In this document: positions 1 to 7,837 of the stretch, one piece after another
How the letters are laid out: every line of letters starts with the position of its first letter
Numbering within the stretch: the first letter of the stretch is position 1
DNA from: an uncultured Oscillospiraceae bacterium
Lineage (GTDB): Bacteria; Bacillota; Clostridia; Oscillospirales; Oscillospiraceae
Direction of reading: 5' to 3'
Assembly: GCA_900758315.1 (NCBI GenBank)
Contig: CAAERF010000112.1
Coordinates: forward strand, 1-14,113
DNA length: 14,113 bases
The notes under the pieces: model-generated
What the model was told of the DNA's origin: nothing
Seen by the model: only the letters and a program-made list of their open reading frames with translations
The model's database searches: none
Program-made: the position numbers and the translations under genes

Positions 1-63
1 ATTCATCCAGACACAGGAATTATAAACATAGTAGATCATTACAGAGAGAGGCATACGGATTAG
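1..63 (+). CDS. C-terminal tail of an unidentified upstream gene (partial)
   Basis: An open frame enters from the left edge and ends at TAG 61-63. The 20 visible residues include HPDTGIINIVDHYRERHTD, a polar, charged ending that reads like a real protein C-terminus rather than random translation. No family can be assigned from so little. It runs in the same direction as the araC gene downstream, from which it is separated by about 140 bases with a separate promoter. A chance open frame of this length is possible, so confidence is low. Confidence 0.35.
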   Translation: MHPDTGIINIVDHYRERHTD

Positions 64-129
64 GCAAAATATGTTACTGTTTCTCCAAAAAACTAAAAAG
101 GTGTGCGGTTTTGGTAATACGAAGCCACC

Positions 130-158
130 TTGACTGTCGAGGAAAAATCGGGTATCAT
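130..158 (+). promoter_or_regulatory. Predicted promoter of araC-type regulator 1
   Basis: TTGACT (130-135) matches five of six bases of the sigma-A -35 hexamer. A 17-bp spacer separates it from TATCAT (153-158), an acceptable -10. Transcription would start near 165, inside the shared dyad that follows, so a protein bound there should repress this promoter. Confidence 0.6.
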
Positions 159-160
159 CT

Positions 161-190
161 GATTAGCGATAGCTAACTTGAACGAGTTAG
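161..190 (+). promoter_or_regulatory. Shared GTTAG/CTAAC box, copy 1 (three half-sites)
   Basis: GATTAG (161-166), six bases, CTAACT (173-178), six bases, AGTTAG (185-190) form three alternating half-sites at a 12-bp step. The first two give the same GRTTAG-N6-CTAACY dyad found at 1262-1279, 8827-8844 and 9947-9964. It overlaps the predicted transcription start of the first araC gene and ends just before its ribosome binding site, a typical operator position. The cognate protein is not known; the DtxR-like regulator at 7838 and the two AraC proteins are candidates. Confidence 0.55.
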
Positions 191-203
191 AAAGAGGTGG
201 GTT

Positions 204-1184
204 ATGTCACATAGCAGTCTATATCTTACCAATCTTTATAACGATTTGATAACCAATACCCCTCAGACAATCACTATGGACATTCCTTCAGAAGTCGGGC
301 AAGGCCAAATTTCTCAAACAAAAATCAAGCACGGCGTTATCCTCTCAGACTGGAAAATGTGCTATCAATCCGATATGAATGTGCAGGGTCCTGTTAGTGG
401 AGAATATATGCAAATCATTTTCTGCCTGAATGATGGAATTTCATGGGGGATAATGAATGAGAATCGTTCTATTACTATACAGAAAAATGAGTCTTGTATC
501 TATGCTGGACATGATGGCACAGAATATATCTGCTACAAAAAAGACAGTAACTTCTCATTCAAAAGCATTAAAATCCCAATTCCCTACTTTTCACAACTCC
601 TTGCTGATTACTTTGACGGACAGGAAATTACAGTCTATGAAAAGAAGCTCCTGAATGGTATTGCCAAAGTCTCTGTCACACCAATTATGGAGCAAATACT
701 GTCGGAAACAAGCAAATTTTCTCAATACCGCGGGGGGCTGGGCTATCTCTATTTGGACGGCAAACTGTTGGAGCTGCTGTCCATCTATCTGGGAGAAGTT
801 TTGGAATTGGACATTCTGATGGGCAAAAATATTTCCATGTCCCGGACGGAGCGGACTGCCATCATGGAAGCGAAACGGATCATCGACAGCCAGCTCGCCT
901 TTGCCCCCTCTTGTGAAGAATTGTCTCAACAGGTACATCTGAGTCTGACCAAGCTGACACGGGGATTTTCTTCCTTCTACGGTATGCCGATCCATCAATA
1001 TGTTATTGAGCAGCGGTTGACACAGGCGGCGCAGCTGCTGCTGGACGGAGACTGGAATGTGGGGGAGGTCGCTGCGATTGTAGGGTATGGAAAACCGAGC
1101 AACTTTGCGGCGGCCTTCAAGAAAAAATACGGTGTTGCACCCAAACATTACAGGGAGACACGCTTCAACCACACAAAGCAGTGA
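204..1184 (+). CDS. AraC-family transcriptional regulator 1 (PchR/YbtA-like)
   Basis: A 326-residue regulator with an N-terminal ligand-sensing half (about 1-200) and a C-terminal AraC DNA-binding domain (about 215-320). The first helix-turn-helix lies near residues 237-256. The second, around 285-306, ends in the family-typical GYGKPSNFAAAFKKKYGVAPKHYR stretch, which spans more than one motif: the GY-x-x-x-x-F core and the P-x-x-Y-R end. The overall length and the GVILSDW-type N-terminal segment resemble siderophore-responsive activators such as PchR and YbtA; this is family-level recognition, not a match to a named gene. The start ATG has AGAGGTGG just upstream. It directly precedes the ECF/ABC operon and probably activates it. 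Oddly, roughly the first 520 bases are AT-rich (about 35-45% GC by hand count of sample lines) and the rest GC-rich (over 60%), so the gene may be a recombinant. Confidence 0.85.
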   Translation: MSHSSLYLTNLYNDLITNTPQTITMDIPSEVGQGQISQTKIKHGVILSDWKMCYQSDMNVQGPVSGEYMQIIFCLNDGISWGIMNENRSITIQKNESCIYAGHDGTEYICYKKDSNFSFKSIKIPIPYFSQLLADYFDGQEITVYEKKLLNGIAKVSVTPIMEQILSETSKFSQYRGGLGYLYLDGKLLELLSIYLGEVLELDILMGKNISMSRTERTAIMEAKRIIDSQLAFAPSCEELSQQVHLSLTKLTRGFSSFYGMPIHQYVIEQRLTQAAQLLLDGDWNVGEVAAIVGYGKPSNFAAAFKKKYGVAPKHYRETRFNHTKQ

Positions 1185-1199
1185 CCTTTAACTGCTTTT
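1175..1199 (+). terminator. Weak hairpin at the end of araC regulator 1
   Basis: AAAGCAGT (1175-1182) pairs perfectly with ACTGCTTT (1191-1198) across an 8-base loop, overlapping the araC stop codon. Only TTTT follows and the stem is modest, so this would be a weak or leaky terminator between the regulator and the ECF operon. Confidence 0.3.
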
Positions 1200-1224
1200 G
1201 GGTGAAAATGGGCAGGTTTTGGGT
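1196..1224 (+). promoter_or_regulatory. Candidate AraC activator site: phased TGGG direct repeats
   Basis: TTTTGGGT occurs at 1196-1203 and again at 1217-1224, a 21-bp step. A third TGGG lies between them at 1209-1212, so the three TGGG units are spaced 10 and 11 bp and face the same side of the helix. The downstream copy abuts the very poor -35 position of the ECF operon promoter. AraC-family activators typically bind two direct half-sites about 21 bp apart next to a weak -35, so this is a good candidate target for the regulator encoded just upstream. Confidence 0.45.
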
Positions 1225-1243
1225 CGAATTAGAAAGGCATAAC

Positions 1244-1252
1244 TGATACAAT
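1244..1252 (+). promoter_or_regulatory. Extended -10 promoter of the ECF/ABC operon
   Basis: TGATACAAT is an extended -10 (TGN plus TACAAT). The hexamer 17 bp upstream, TCGAAT, is a poor -35, which suggests activator dependence. The same element (TGATAGAAT) sits at the same distance, 9 bp, from the shared dyad in the module B transporter promoter at 9929-9937. Confidence 0.55.
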
Positions 1253-1292
1253 ATGCGTTGAGGTTAGTAAGTGCTAACCTCGACGCATATTG
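1249..1292 (+). promoter_or_regulatory. 44-bp inverted repeat containing shared box copy 2 (operator or leader hairpin)
   Basis: Arms of 19 bp (1249-1267 and 1274-1292) are complementary except for one position, around the 6-base loop TAAGTG. The core GGTTAG-N6-CTAACC (1262-1279) is the shared box. The structure overlaps the -10 and the expected start of transcription and ends 8 bases before the AGGAGG of the S-component gene. As DNA it would be an operator. As RNA, if transcribed from upstream, it is a strong hairpin followed by a T-rich run, so it could also be an attenuator or terminator. Confidence 0.6.
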
Positions 1293-1312
1293 TTGTTTAG
1301 AGGAGGCAAAGC

Positions 1313-1915
1313 ATGAAACAGAAGTTGAATGCGAAAGATTTTATCCTGATTGGCGTCCTGACCGCCCTCATGTGGATCATCTGCATGATTATCAGCACCA
1401 TTATGAGCGTGGCCGGCCCAGTGACCAATGTGTTTTACCCGGCGGTTGTTGCGATCCCCAATGGCATCGTGATGATGCTCTTGCTTGCAAAGGTACCGAA
1501 AAAGGGCGTTTTCACCATCTGCTCCGCAATCCAGGCTATCCTGTTTCTGCTGGTGGGCGCTTTCTGGTTTATCCCCATCGGCTTGGTCATTGGCGGCGTG
1601 ATCTGCGATTTCCTGGTCATGGGCCGGAAAGAAATTACCATGAAGTCCATGACCGTGGCCTACGCCCTGTTCAGCGCCATTTTCGCCTTCAGCGCCATCT
1701 GCCCCATCAAGTTCCTCCAGAGTGCCTTTGTGGGCGCCATGGAGAAGAACAACATTGCCCAGGAGTACATAGACGGGATGCTGAATATCACCTCCGTCCC
1801 CATGCTGGTGGTCATCGTTGCGGCCGGCTTGGTAGGTGGACTGATTGGCGCCGTGATTGGGCAGAAGGCTTTGAAGAAGCACTTTATAAAGGCAGGGCTC
1901 GTTTCAGTCAAATAA
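1313..1915 (+). CDS. ECF transporter S component (MptD / Trep_Strep type)
   Basis: A 200-residue, strongly hydrophobic protein with about six predicted membrane segments (roughly 12-35, 42-60, 66-88, 90-108, 112-133, 160-185) and a basic C-terminal end. Size, the KDFILIGVLTALMW start and the order of genes after it (EcfT, then a double ATPase) fit the MptD-family/Trep_Strep class of substrate-binding S components. It would bind the substrate in the cytoplasmic membrane and deliver it through the ECF module encoded immediately downstream. The substrate of this class is not well established and nothing here fixes it. AGGAGG at 1301-1306 supports the start. It is the first gene of the operon and lies directly behind the activator-type promoter and dyad. 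Confidence 0.8.
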   Translation: MKQKLNAKDFILIGVLTALMWIICMIISTIMSVAGPVTNVFYPAVVAIPNGIVMMLLLAKVPKKGVFTICSAIQAILFLLVGAFWFIPIGLVIGGVICDFLVMGRKEITMKSMTVAYALFSAIFAFSAICPIKFLQSAFVGAMEKNNIAQEYIDGMLNITSVPMLVVIVAAGLVGGLIGAVIGQKALKKHFIKAGLVSVK

Positions 1916-1951
1916 CAAGGCACAGCCCCTCGGCAGTCAATCAGACGAACG

Positions 1952-2007
1952 CAGGCAAGCGGGCTGCCTGATCTCAGGGCGCGGGGCCATTTTCAGCCCC
2001 GCGCTTT
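1952..2007 (+). promoter_or_regulatory. Two hairpins between the S component and EcfT genes
   Basis: CAGGCA/TGCCTG (1952-1957/1965-1970) makes a small hairpin. GCGCGGGGC/GCCCCGCGC (1979-1987/1996-2004) makes a perfect 9-bp GC-only stem with an 8-base loop, followed by TTTG. The T-run is too short for a full terminator. The stem more likely causes partial termination or protects the 3' end of the S-component message, which would make S component in excess over the ECF module. Confidence 0.5.
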
Positions 2008-2030
2008 GACTTTGATAGGGAGGCATTGGA

Positions 2031-2804
2031 ATGGAAGAATCACGAATCAAGCAGATCATTGAGCAGCAGCCCCTTCATGGGTCAGCACTGTTAGATCCCC
2101 GCTGCAAGATTTTACTTTTGGTCTGTATCGGGTTTGTCAGTTACTTTTTGGCCGGGGAGGTGGTCAGCCTCGCGCTCATGCTGGTGTATGGCCTGTTTAT
2201 CGCCGTAGGAAACGGGGGAAAGTGGGCCTTGAAGATGATTGTGGCCTACATCATCGTCGCCTATCTCAACGCCCTGCTCCGCTATGTGCAGGTGCCGGTA
2301 TTGAGTGTGATTATGAGCGTGTTCGGCGTGACGCTTTTGAAGCTGATCCCCATTGTGATGATGGGCCTTTGGATTTTGCGGACCACCTATATGGACGACC
2401 TGATGGTGGCGCTCCAGCGGATGCGGCTTCCCCAGGCGGTGACGATCCCGCTGGTGGTCATGTTCCGCTATATTCCCACCCTGCGGATCGAATACCGGCA
2501 GATCCGCAGCACCATGGACATCCGGGGGATCAGCGACACCTTGTGGAAACGGGTATCTCATCCTCTTGCTACCATCGAGTATATTTTAATTCCCCTGCTG
2601 ATGCGGTGTCTGAAGGTCACGGACGAGCTGGCTGCCTCCGGTACCACCCGGGGGCTGGAGCTGGAGTGCAAACGGTACGCCCTGCGCCCCATTCGCTTCT
2701 CCTGGCCGGAGATTCTGGTGTCCCTGCTGGGCGTCCTCTTTCTGACGGCGCTGCTGTTCCTGGACCAGACCCGAATCGGGGAAATCATCTTGTGGAGGGT
2801 GTGA
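2031..2804 (+). CDS. ECF transporter transmembrane component T (EcfT)
   Basis: A 257-residue membrane protein, usual for EcfT. Membrane segments lie near 26-60, 65-85, 90-118 and 228-246. The cytoplasmic coupling region shows the family's two Arg-Gly elements, MDIRGI (162-167) and TTRGLE (205-210), which correspond to the short Ala/Arg/Gly motifs that contact the ATPases. It would join the S component at 1313 to the double ATPase at 2806. GGGAGG at 2018-2023 supports the ATG. A single base separates its stop from the next ATG, implying translational coupling. The DNA-binding and export genes further down appear to belong to the same transcript. Confidence 0.85.
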   Translation: MEESRIKQIIEQQPLHGSALLDPRCKILLLVCIGFVSYFLAGEVVSLALMLVYGLFIAVGNGGKWALKMIVAYIIVAYLNALLRYVQVPVLSVIMSVFGVTLLKLIPIVMMGLWILRTTYMDDLMVALQRMRLPQAVTIPLVVMFRYIPTLRIEYRQIRSTMDIRGISDTLWKRVSHPLATIEYILIPLLMRCLKVTDELAASGTTRGLELECKRYALRPIRFSWPEILVSLLGVLFLTALLFLDQTRIGEIILWRV

Positions 2805-2805
2805 C

Positions 2806-4272
2806 ATGATCTCGTTTCAGAATTTCAGCTTTCGCTATGAGGAGAGCAAGGACTTTACCCTCCGTGGCATTGATATGACGGTGCAGACCGGCGAATTTAT
2901 TCTCCTGACCGGGCGGAGCGGCTGTGGCAAGACCACGCTGATCCGCTCCCTCAACGGTCTGATCCCACACTTTTATCCCGGCGAGATACAGGGTGACCTT
3001 GTGATGGATGGACATTCTCTGCTGGAAATGAAGCCCGCACAGCTGGCCGGGCAGGTGGGGACGGTATTTCAAGACCCACGCTCCCAGTTCTTCATGACGG
3101 ACACCACACGGGAACTGGCCTTTGGCTGCGAAAATATGGGGCTTCCCCGTGAGGAAACCATTGACCGCATCGCAAAAGCCGCAAAGGATCTGGAACTGGC
3201 GGACTACCTAAACCGGAGTATCTTTGCCCTGTCCAGCGGAGAGAAGCAGCAGATCGCCGTGGGCTCGGTCTATGCGCTTTCACCAAAGGTCTATATCTTC
3301 GATGAGCCCTCCGCAAATCTGGACTACGCGGCCACCAAGCGGCTTGCGGAGATCATGGGAAAATTGAAGCGGGACGGATACACCATCTTTGTGGTGGAGC
3401 ACCGCTTTTACTATCTGCGTGATTTAATCGACCGGGTATTTCTCATACAAAACGGGAAAATCGAACAGGAATTTACAAGGGAGCAGTTCTGTTCCTTACC
3501 GGAGGAAACGCGCATATCCTATGGGCTGCGGACTGCATATCCGGAGCGGGATGCAGAGCATTATCAGGAGAAAGAACGCCGCCCCATGGGGAAACACCTG
3601 CTGAGTGTGCAGGGCCTTTCCTTTGCTTATCCGAAAGAGCAGGAGGTCTTTCGGAATGTCAGCTTTGAAGCCCACGCTGGGGATGTAATCGGCATCCTGG
3701 GCCGTAATGGAGCGGGCAAGACCACCCTCTTGTCCATCCTGACCGGCCTCTTGAAGCAGCGGAACGGCGAGATCACATTTGACGGCAGGAAGCTCACTCC
3801 ACGCCAGCGCCGGGCACTGTCCTATCTGGTCATGCAGGACACGGATTACCAGCTCTTTGCCAGCAGTGTGGAGGAAGAACTCTCTCTTGGGATTCGGGAG
3901 GACTGCAAAGAGAAGGTGGACGCCGCGCTGGAGGCGCTGGAGCTGTCCGAATACCGGGAGCAGCACCCGGCGGCCCTCTCCGGTGGGCAGAAACAGCGGG
4001 TCACCATTGGCGCGGCCATCGTCAAGGACAGCCCAGTGATCTATTTTGACGAGCCCACCAGCGGCCTGGACTATGACTCCATGGTGCGGGTCAGCCGCCT
4101 GATTGAGCAGTTGTCCGCTTCCGGCGTGATCGTGTTTGTGGTCTCTCACGACTTTGAGTTTATCGTCCGGACATGTACAGAGGTGGTCCAGCTGGACGAC
4201 CAGGGGGCTGTTCAAAACCACCGGCTCACACCGGAGATATTGAAAGCTCTGTCGGAACAGTATTTTCATTGA
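2806..4272 (+). CDS. ECF transporter double ATPase (fused EcfA1-EcfA2)
   Basis: One 488-residue protein holds two complete ABC ATPase domains, replacing the usual separate EcfA and EcfA'. Domain 1 has Walker A GRSGCGKTT (36-44), Q-loop Gln 89, signature LSSGE (142-146), Walker B DE 166-167 and switch His 199. Domain 2 has Walker A GRNGAGKTT (299-307), Q-loop Gln 344, signature LSGGQ (391-395), DE 415-416 and His 448. The linker is around 240-265. All catalytic residues are present on both sides; the only deviation is the LSSGE signature of domain 1. It powers substrate uptake by the EcfT/S pair. A GGAGGG lies about 7 bases ahead of the ATG. Confidence 0.9.
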   Translation: MISFQNFSFRYEESKDFTLRGIDMTVQTGEFILLTGRSGCGKTTLIRSLNGLIPHFYPGEIQGDLVMDGHSLLEMKPAQLAGQVGTVFQDPRSQFFMTDTTRELAFGCENMGLPREETIDRIAKAAKDLELADYLNRSIFALSSGEKQQIAVGSVYALSPKVYIFDEPSANLDYAATKRLAEIMGKLKRDGYTIFVVEHRFYYLRDLIDRVFLIQNGKIEQEFTREQFCSLPEETRISYGLRTAYPERDAEHYQEKERRPMGKHLLSVQGLSFAYPKEQEVFRNVSFEAHAGDVIGILGRNGAGKTTLLSILTGLLKQRNGEITFDGRKLTPRQRRALSYLVMQDTDYQLFASSVEEELSLGIREDCKEKVDAALEALELSEYREQHPAALSGGQKQRVTIGAAIVKDSPVIYFDEPTSGLDYDSMVRVSRLIEQLSASGVIVFVVSHDFEFIVRTCTEVVQLDDQGAVQNHRLTPEILKALSEQYFH

Positions 4273-4287
4273 TGGGAGGTTGAAATC

Positions 4288-6072
4288 ATGTTTCAAAAGG
4301 TATTTGAATACGCGGGGCCGCATAAAAAGGGCCTCTATGCGGCCACAGCGGTGGTGCTGGTCAGCGTTTTGATGGGCGTTCTGCCCTTTGTGCTGGCCTA
4401 CCAGGTAATTGCCCCGCTGGTGATGGGAGCGGAACTTGACGCTTCGTTTCTTATCCTGCGGGTGGCTTTGGTGCTGGTGTGCCTGGTCTTGCAGGCTGTT
4501 CTCTATGGCTGGGGGCTCAATCTTTCGCACAAGGCCGCCTATGACACGCTGCTCCGTTTGCGGACTGCCCTGCAAAAGCGGTTTGAGAAGCTGCCTCTGG
4601 GCGTGATCCAGGACAAGGGCACCGGCACGGTCAAAAAGCTGTTTGTCGATGATGTGGACAGTCTGGAGGTCCTGCTGGCCCACTCCATGCCGGAGGGGAT
4701 CGCAAACCTGATGGTCCCGATTGCGGTCTATGTGGCTATGTTTTTTGTGGACTGGAAGCTGGCGCTGCTGTCCCTGGCCTCCATCCCCATCAGCCTGATC
4801 GCCATGATGACCATGTACTCGGTGGGCATGAAGAAAATGGGCCCCTACTATATGGCCGGCCAGAAGATGAACAACACCATCATTGAGTACATCAACGGCA
4901 TGGAGGTCGTCAAGGTATTCAACAAGGACGCGGACTCCTATGAGCGGTTTCGCAAAGATGTTTCGGATTACCGAGATTATACCTTGGCATGGTACAAGGC
5001 GGCATGGCCTTGGATGGCAATTTACAGCAGCCTCCTGCCCTGCACTGTGATTTTGACCCTGCCGCTGGGGGCGTGGTTTGTCCTCTCCGGCTGGTCGGCT
5101 CTGCCGGATCTGATTTTGGTGCTGTGCCTCTCCCTGAGCATCGGGATGCCGCTCCTCAAATCCCTGGGTTTCCTGCCCACCATGCCCCAGCTCAACTACA
5201 AGATTTCTGCGCTGGAGCAGGTTTTGGATGCGCCGGAGCTTCAGCAGACGCCGGACAGCTTCCACGGCAAGGATGATACCATCGTTTATGACCATGTTTC
5301 CTTTGGCTACACCAAGACACAGCCCGGCCCGGACGGAAAGCCCATGGTGGTGGAGGATGAAGTGCTCCACGACATCAGCTTTACAGCCAAGGCCGGACAG
5401 AAAACGGCCCTGGTGGGAGAGTCCGGCTCGGGCAAGAGCACTCTGGCAAAGCTGTTGATCCACTACTATGACCCGCAGAAAGGCAGCATCTCCATCGGCG
5501 GACAGAAACTGTGTGACATGAGCCTGGAGGCGCTGAACAGCCGTATTTCCTATGTGGCGCAGGATCAATACCTGTTCAACACCTCTCTGCTGGAGAATAT
5601 CCGCATGGGACGGTTGAACGCTACCGATGAGGAGGTCCTGGAGGCAGCGCGCAAGGCCCAGTGCATGGAGTTTCTGGAAAAGCTGCCCCAAGGTATCCAC
5701 TCCATGGCGGGTGATGCGGGCAAGATGCTCTCCGGCGGTCAGCGCCAGCGCATATCTCTGGCCCGTGCCATCCTGAAGGACGCCCCTATTGTGGTGCTTG
5801 ACGAGGCCACCGCCTACGCCGACCCCGAGAACGAGGAGAAGATGGAGGCGGCGATTGCGGAGCTGGTGAAGGGCAAGACTCTGGTTGTTATCGCCCATAA
5901 GCTGCCCGCGATTATGAACGCCGACCAAATCTGCGTTGTAGACCACGGCAAACTGGTTGCGGCAGGAAAGCATCAGGACCTGATTCACTCCTGCCCGGAA
6001 TATCAAAAGCTGTGGAAGGCGGCCCAGGACAGTGCCGAATGGAACATACATACCGCAAAGGAGGGAAACTAA
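4288..6072 (+). CDS. ABC transporter permease/ATPase, subunit 1 of module A pair (YbtPQ/IrtAB-like candidate)
   Basis: A 594-residue half-transporter. The N-terminal six-helix membrane domain (about 15-300) is of exporter fold, followed by an ATPase domain (about 330-580). Motifs are Walker A GESGSGKST (377-385), Q-loop Gln 425, LSGGQ (481-485), Walker B DE 505-506 with an unusual D-loop AYADPENE, and His 537. The ATPase start carries an extra loop near 343-357. The closest relative in the window is the protein at 9998, which shares the A[FY][AS]DPENE D-loop. It should pair with the protein encoded immediately downstream. Exporter-fold pairs beside PchR/YbtA-like regulators include siderophore importers such as YbtPQ and IrtAB, so metal-chelate uptake is the favoured but unproven role. 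GGGAGG at 4274-4279 supports the start. Confidence 0.85.
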   Translation: MFQKVFEYAGPHKKGLYAATAVVLVSVLMGVLPFVLAYQVIAPLVMGAELDASFLILRVALVLVCLVLQAVLYGWGLNLSHKAAYDTLLRLRTALQKRFEKLPLGVIQDKGTGTVKKLFVDDVDSLEVLLAHSMPEGIANLMVPIAVYVAMFFVDWKLALLSLASIPISLIAMMTMYSVGMKKMGPYYMAGQKMNNTIIEYINGMEVVKVFNKDADSYERFRKDVSDYRDYTLAWYKAAWPWMAIYSSLLPCTVILTLPLGAWFVLSGWSALPDLILVLCLSLSIGMPLLKSLGFLPTMPQLNYKISALEQVLDAPELQQTPDSFHGKDDTIVYDHVSFGYTKTQPGPDGKPMVVEDEVLHDISFTAKAGQKTALVGESGSGKSTLAKLLIHYYDPQKGSISIGGQKLCDMSLEALNSRISYVAQDQYLFNTSLLENIRMGRLNATDEEVLEAARKAQCMEFLEKLPQGIHSMAGDAGKMLSGGQRQRISLARAILKDAPIVVLDEATAYADPENEEKMEAAIAELVKGKTLVVIAHKLPAIMNADQICVVDHGKLVAAGKHQDLIHSCPEYQKLWKAAQDSAEWNIHTAKEGN

Positions 6073-7821
6073 ATGTTTGCACTGTTTTCAAGGATTTTGA
6101 AACTTGCCGGTCCATATAAAGGGCGTATTCAGGGCGCTTTTGCCTGCGCGTTTGTGGAGTCGATCCTGTCTAAAATGCCGATCTTCCTGGCCTTTGTGGT
6201 GTTGAGCGGCTTTGCCGCCGGAACACTGACCGGGCAGACCTGCCTCTATGTGGGCCTTGGCCTCGCGGCGGCCGTGCTGGTGCAGATGCTGGTCCACTAT
6301 CTCAGCGACAGCCTCCAGAGTGCGGCGGGCTACCTGATGTTTGCCGAGAAGCGCATGGAGCTGGGCGGACACCTGCGGAAACTGCCCATGGGCTACTTCA
6401 CCTCCGGCAATATCGGCAAAATCAGTTCTGTCCTCAGCACCGACATGGTGTTTATCGAAGAAGTCGCCATGAGCACGCTGGGCAACATGATGAGCTATCT
6501 GCTGTCCTCCTTGGTTCTGCTGGCGTTTATGTTCTATCTGAATTGGCAGTTGGGCCTGATCGCGGCCCTTGTGACCATCCTGGCGTGGCTGGTTTCCAGA
6601 GGGATGAACAAAGTTTCCCTGCGGGAAGCCGCTGGCCGTCAGGAGCAGAGCGAACGGCTGACGGACGCGGTGCTGTCCTTTGTAGAGGGCATCGGGGTCA
6701 TCAAGAGCTATAACCTGCTGGGTGAGAAGTCGGAAGAACTGACCGGCAATTTCAAGCGGTCCAGAAATACATCCCTTGCCTTTGAGCGGAAGATGACTCC
6801 GTGGACTATGGGGCTGAATATCCTTTATGGAATCGGGATTGCCGCGATTTTTAGCCTGTCGGTCTTTCTGGAGCGGAGCGGAGTTCTTTCTCTGGCCTAT
6901 GTGCTGGGCGTCCTCCTGTTTGTCTTTGACCTGTTCGGGCCGCTCAAGGCGCTCTATGGCGAGGCGTCCCGCCTGACCGTGATGAACGCCGCCCTGGACC
7001 GCATTGAGGCTGTATTGGAGGAGCCGGAGCTCCCGGACACAGGGAAACAGCATATTCCAGCTCAGGCACAGCCCGGCCAGCCGGAAGTGCGGTTTCATGA
7101 TGTGGCCTTTGCCTACCAGGACAAGGAGGTGCTGCACCACATCAGCTTCTCTATGCGCCCAAATAGCATGACCGCTCTTGTGGGGCCCTCCGGCGGCGGA
7201 AAGTCCACCATCGCCAATCTTCTGGCCCGGCTGTGGGATGTGAAAAGCGGCAGTGTTGCCATCCGTGGTGTGGATACCCGGCAAGTCCCCCTCGCAGAGC
7301 TGATGGATCACATCAGCATGGTATTCCAGCGCGTGTATCTCTTCCAGGACACGATCTATAACAACATCAGTATGGGCAAGCCAGACGCCACCGAGGAGGA
7401 GGTCTATGAGGCGGCGAGGAAAGCCCGCTGCTACGATTTCATCATGGCTCTGCCTGACGGATTTCAGACTGTGGTGGGAGAGGGCGGCGCAACCCTCTCC
7501 GGCGGTGAGAAACAGCGTATCTCCATCGCCCGCTGTATTCTGAAAGACGCTCCCATTGTAATTTTGGACGAGGCGACCGCCAGCGTGGACACTGACAATG
7601 AGAGCTATATTCAGGAGGCTATCTCCGAACTGGTAAAGGGTAAGACCCTGCTGGTCATTGCCCACCGTTTGAATACCATCCAGAACGCCGACCAGATTTT
7701 GGTCATCAGTGACGGACAGATCTCGCAGCATGGCACCCATGAGGAATTGATGGAACAACCCGGTATTTATCAGGATTTCGTCCGTATCCGTATGAACTCT
7801 GCCGGTTGGAGCCTGTCTTGA
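6073..7821 (+). CDS. ABC transporter permease/ATPase, subunit 2 of module A pair
   Basis: A 582-residue half-transporter with an exporter-fold membrane domain (about 20-295) and an ATPase domain (about 335-575). Motifs are Walker A GPSGGGKST (371-379), Q-loop Gln 419, LSGGE (475-479), DE 499-500 with D-loop ASVDTDNE, and His 531. Its ATG directly follows the stop of the previous gene, with AAGGAGGG inside that gene's end, so the two are tightly coupled and almost certainly form a heterodimer. Both ATP sites look catalytically complete, unlike many heterodimeric exporters that carry one degenerate site. It matches the protein at 11815 better than its own partner. The C-terminus ends with an AGW motif also seen in the other pair. 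Confidence 0.85.
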   Translation: MFALFSRILKLAGPYKGRIQGAFACAFVESILSKMPIFLAFVVLSGFAAGTLTGQTCLYVGLGLAAAVLVQMLVHYLSDSLQSAAGYLMFAEKRMELGGHLRKLPMGYFTSGNIGKISSVLSTDMVFIEEVAMSTLGNMMSYLLSSLVLLAFMFYLNWQLGLIAALVTILAWLVSRGMNKVSLREAAGRQEQSERLTDAVLSFVEGIGVIKSYNLLGEKSEELTGNFKRSRNTSLAFERKMTPWTMGLNILYGIGIAAIFSLSVFLERSGVLSLAYVLGVLLFVFDLFGPLKALYGEASRLTVMNAALDRIEAVLEEPELPDTGKQHIPAQAQPGQPEVRFHDVAFAYQDKEVLHHISFSMRPNSMTALVGPSGGGKSTIANLLARLWDVKSGSVAIRGVDTRQVPLAELMDHISMVFQRVYLFQDTIYNNISMGKPDATEEEVYEAARKARCYDFIMALPDGFQTVVGEGGATLSGGEKQRISIARCILKDAPIVILDEATASVDTDNESYIQEAISELVKGKTLLVIAHRLNTIQNADQILVISDGQISQHGTHEELMEQPGIYQDFVRIRMNSAGWSLS

Positions 7822-7837
7822 TGGAGAGGAGCTCCCC

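Noticed and set aside
1258..1971. Plus-strand frame overlapping the S-component gene
   Set aside because: It is out of frame with a clear membrane protein, begins inside the inverted repeat, and has Cys/His/Arg-rich non-biological composition.
3496..6051. Very long open frame on the minus strand (about 851 codons)
   Set aside because: It lies wholly opposite the EcfA and ABC genes, is low-complexity His/Gln/Arg-rich, and has no recognisable domain. It is the usual antisense shadow of GC-rich coding DNA.
6073..7821. Q-loop of subunit 2 reads VFQRVYLF, with Arg after Gln where Asp is common, as a sign of inactivation
   Set aside because: The Gln itself and all catalytic residues are kept, and this neighbouring position is variable.
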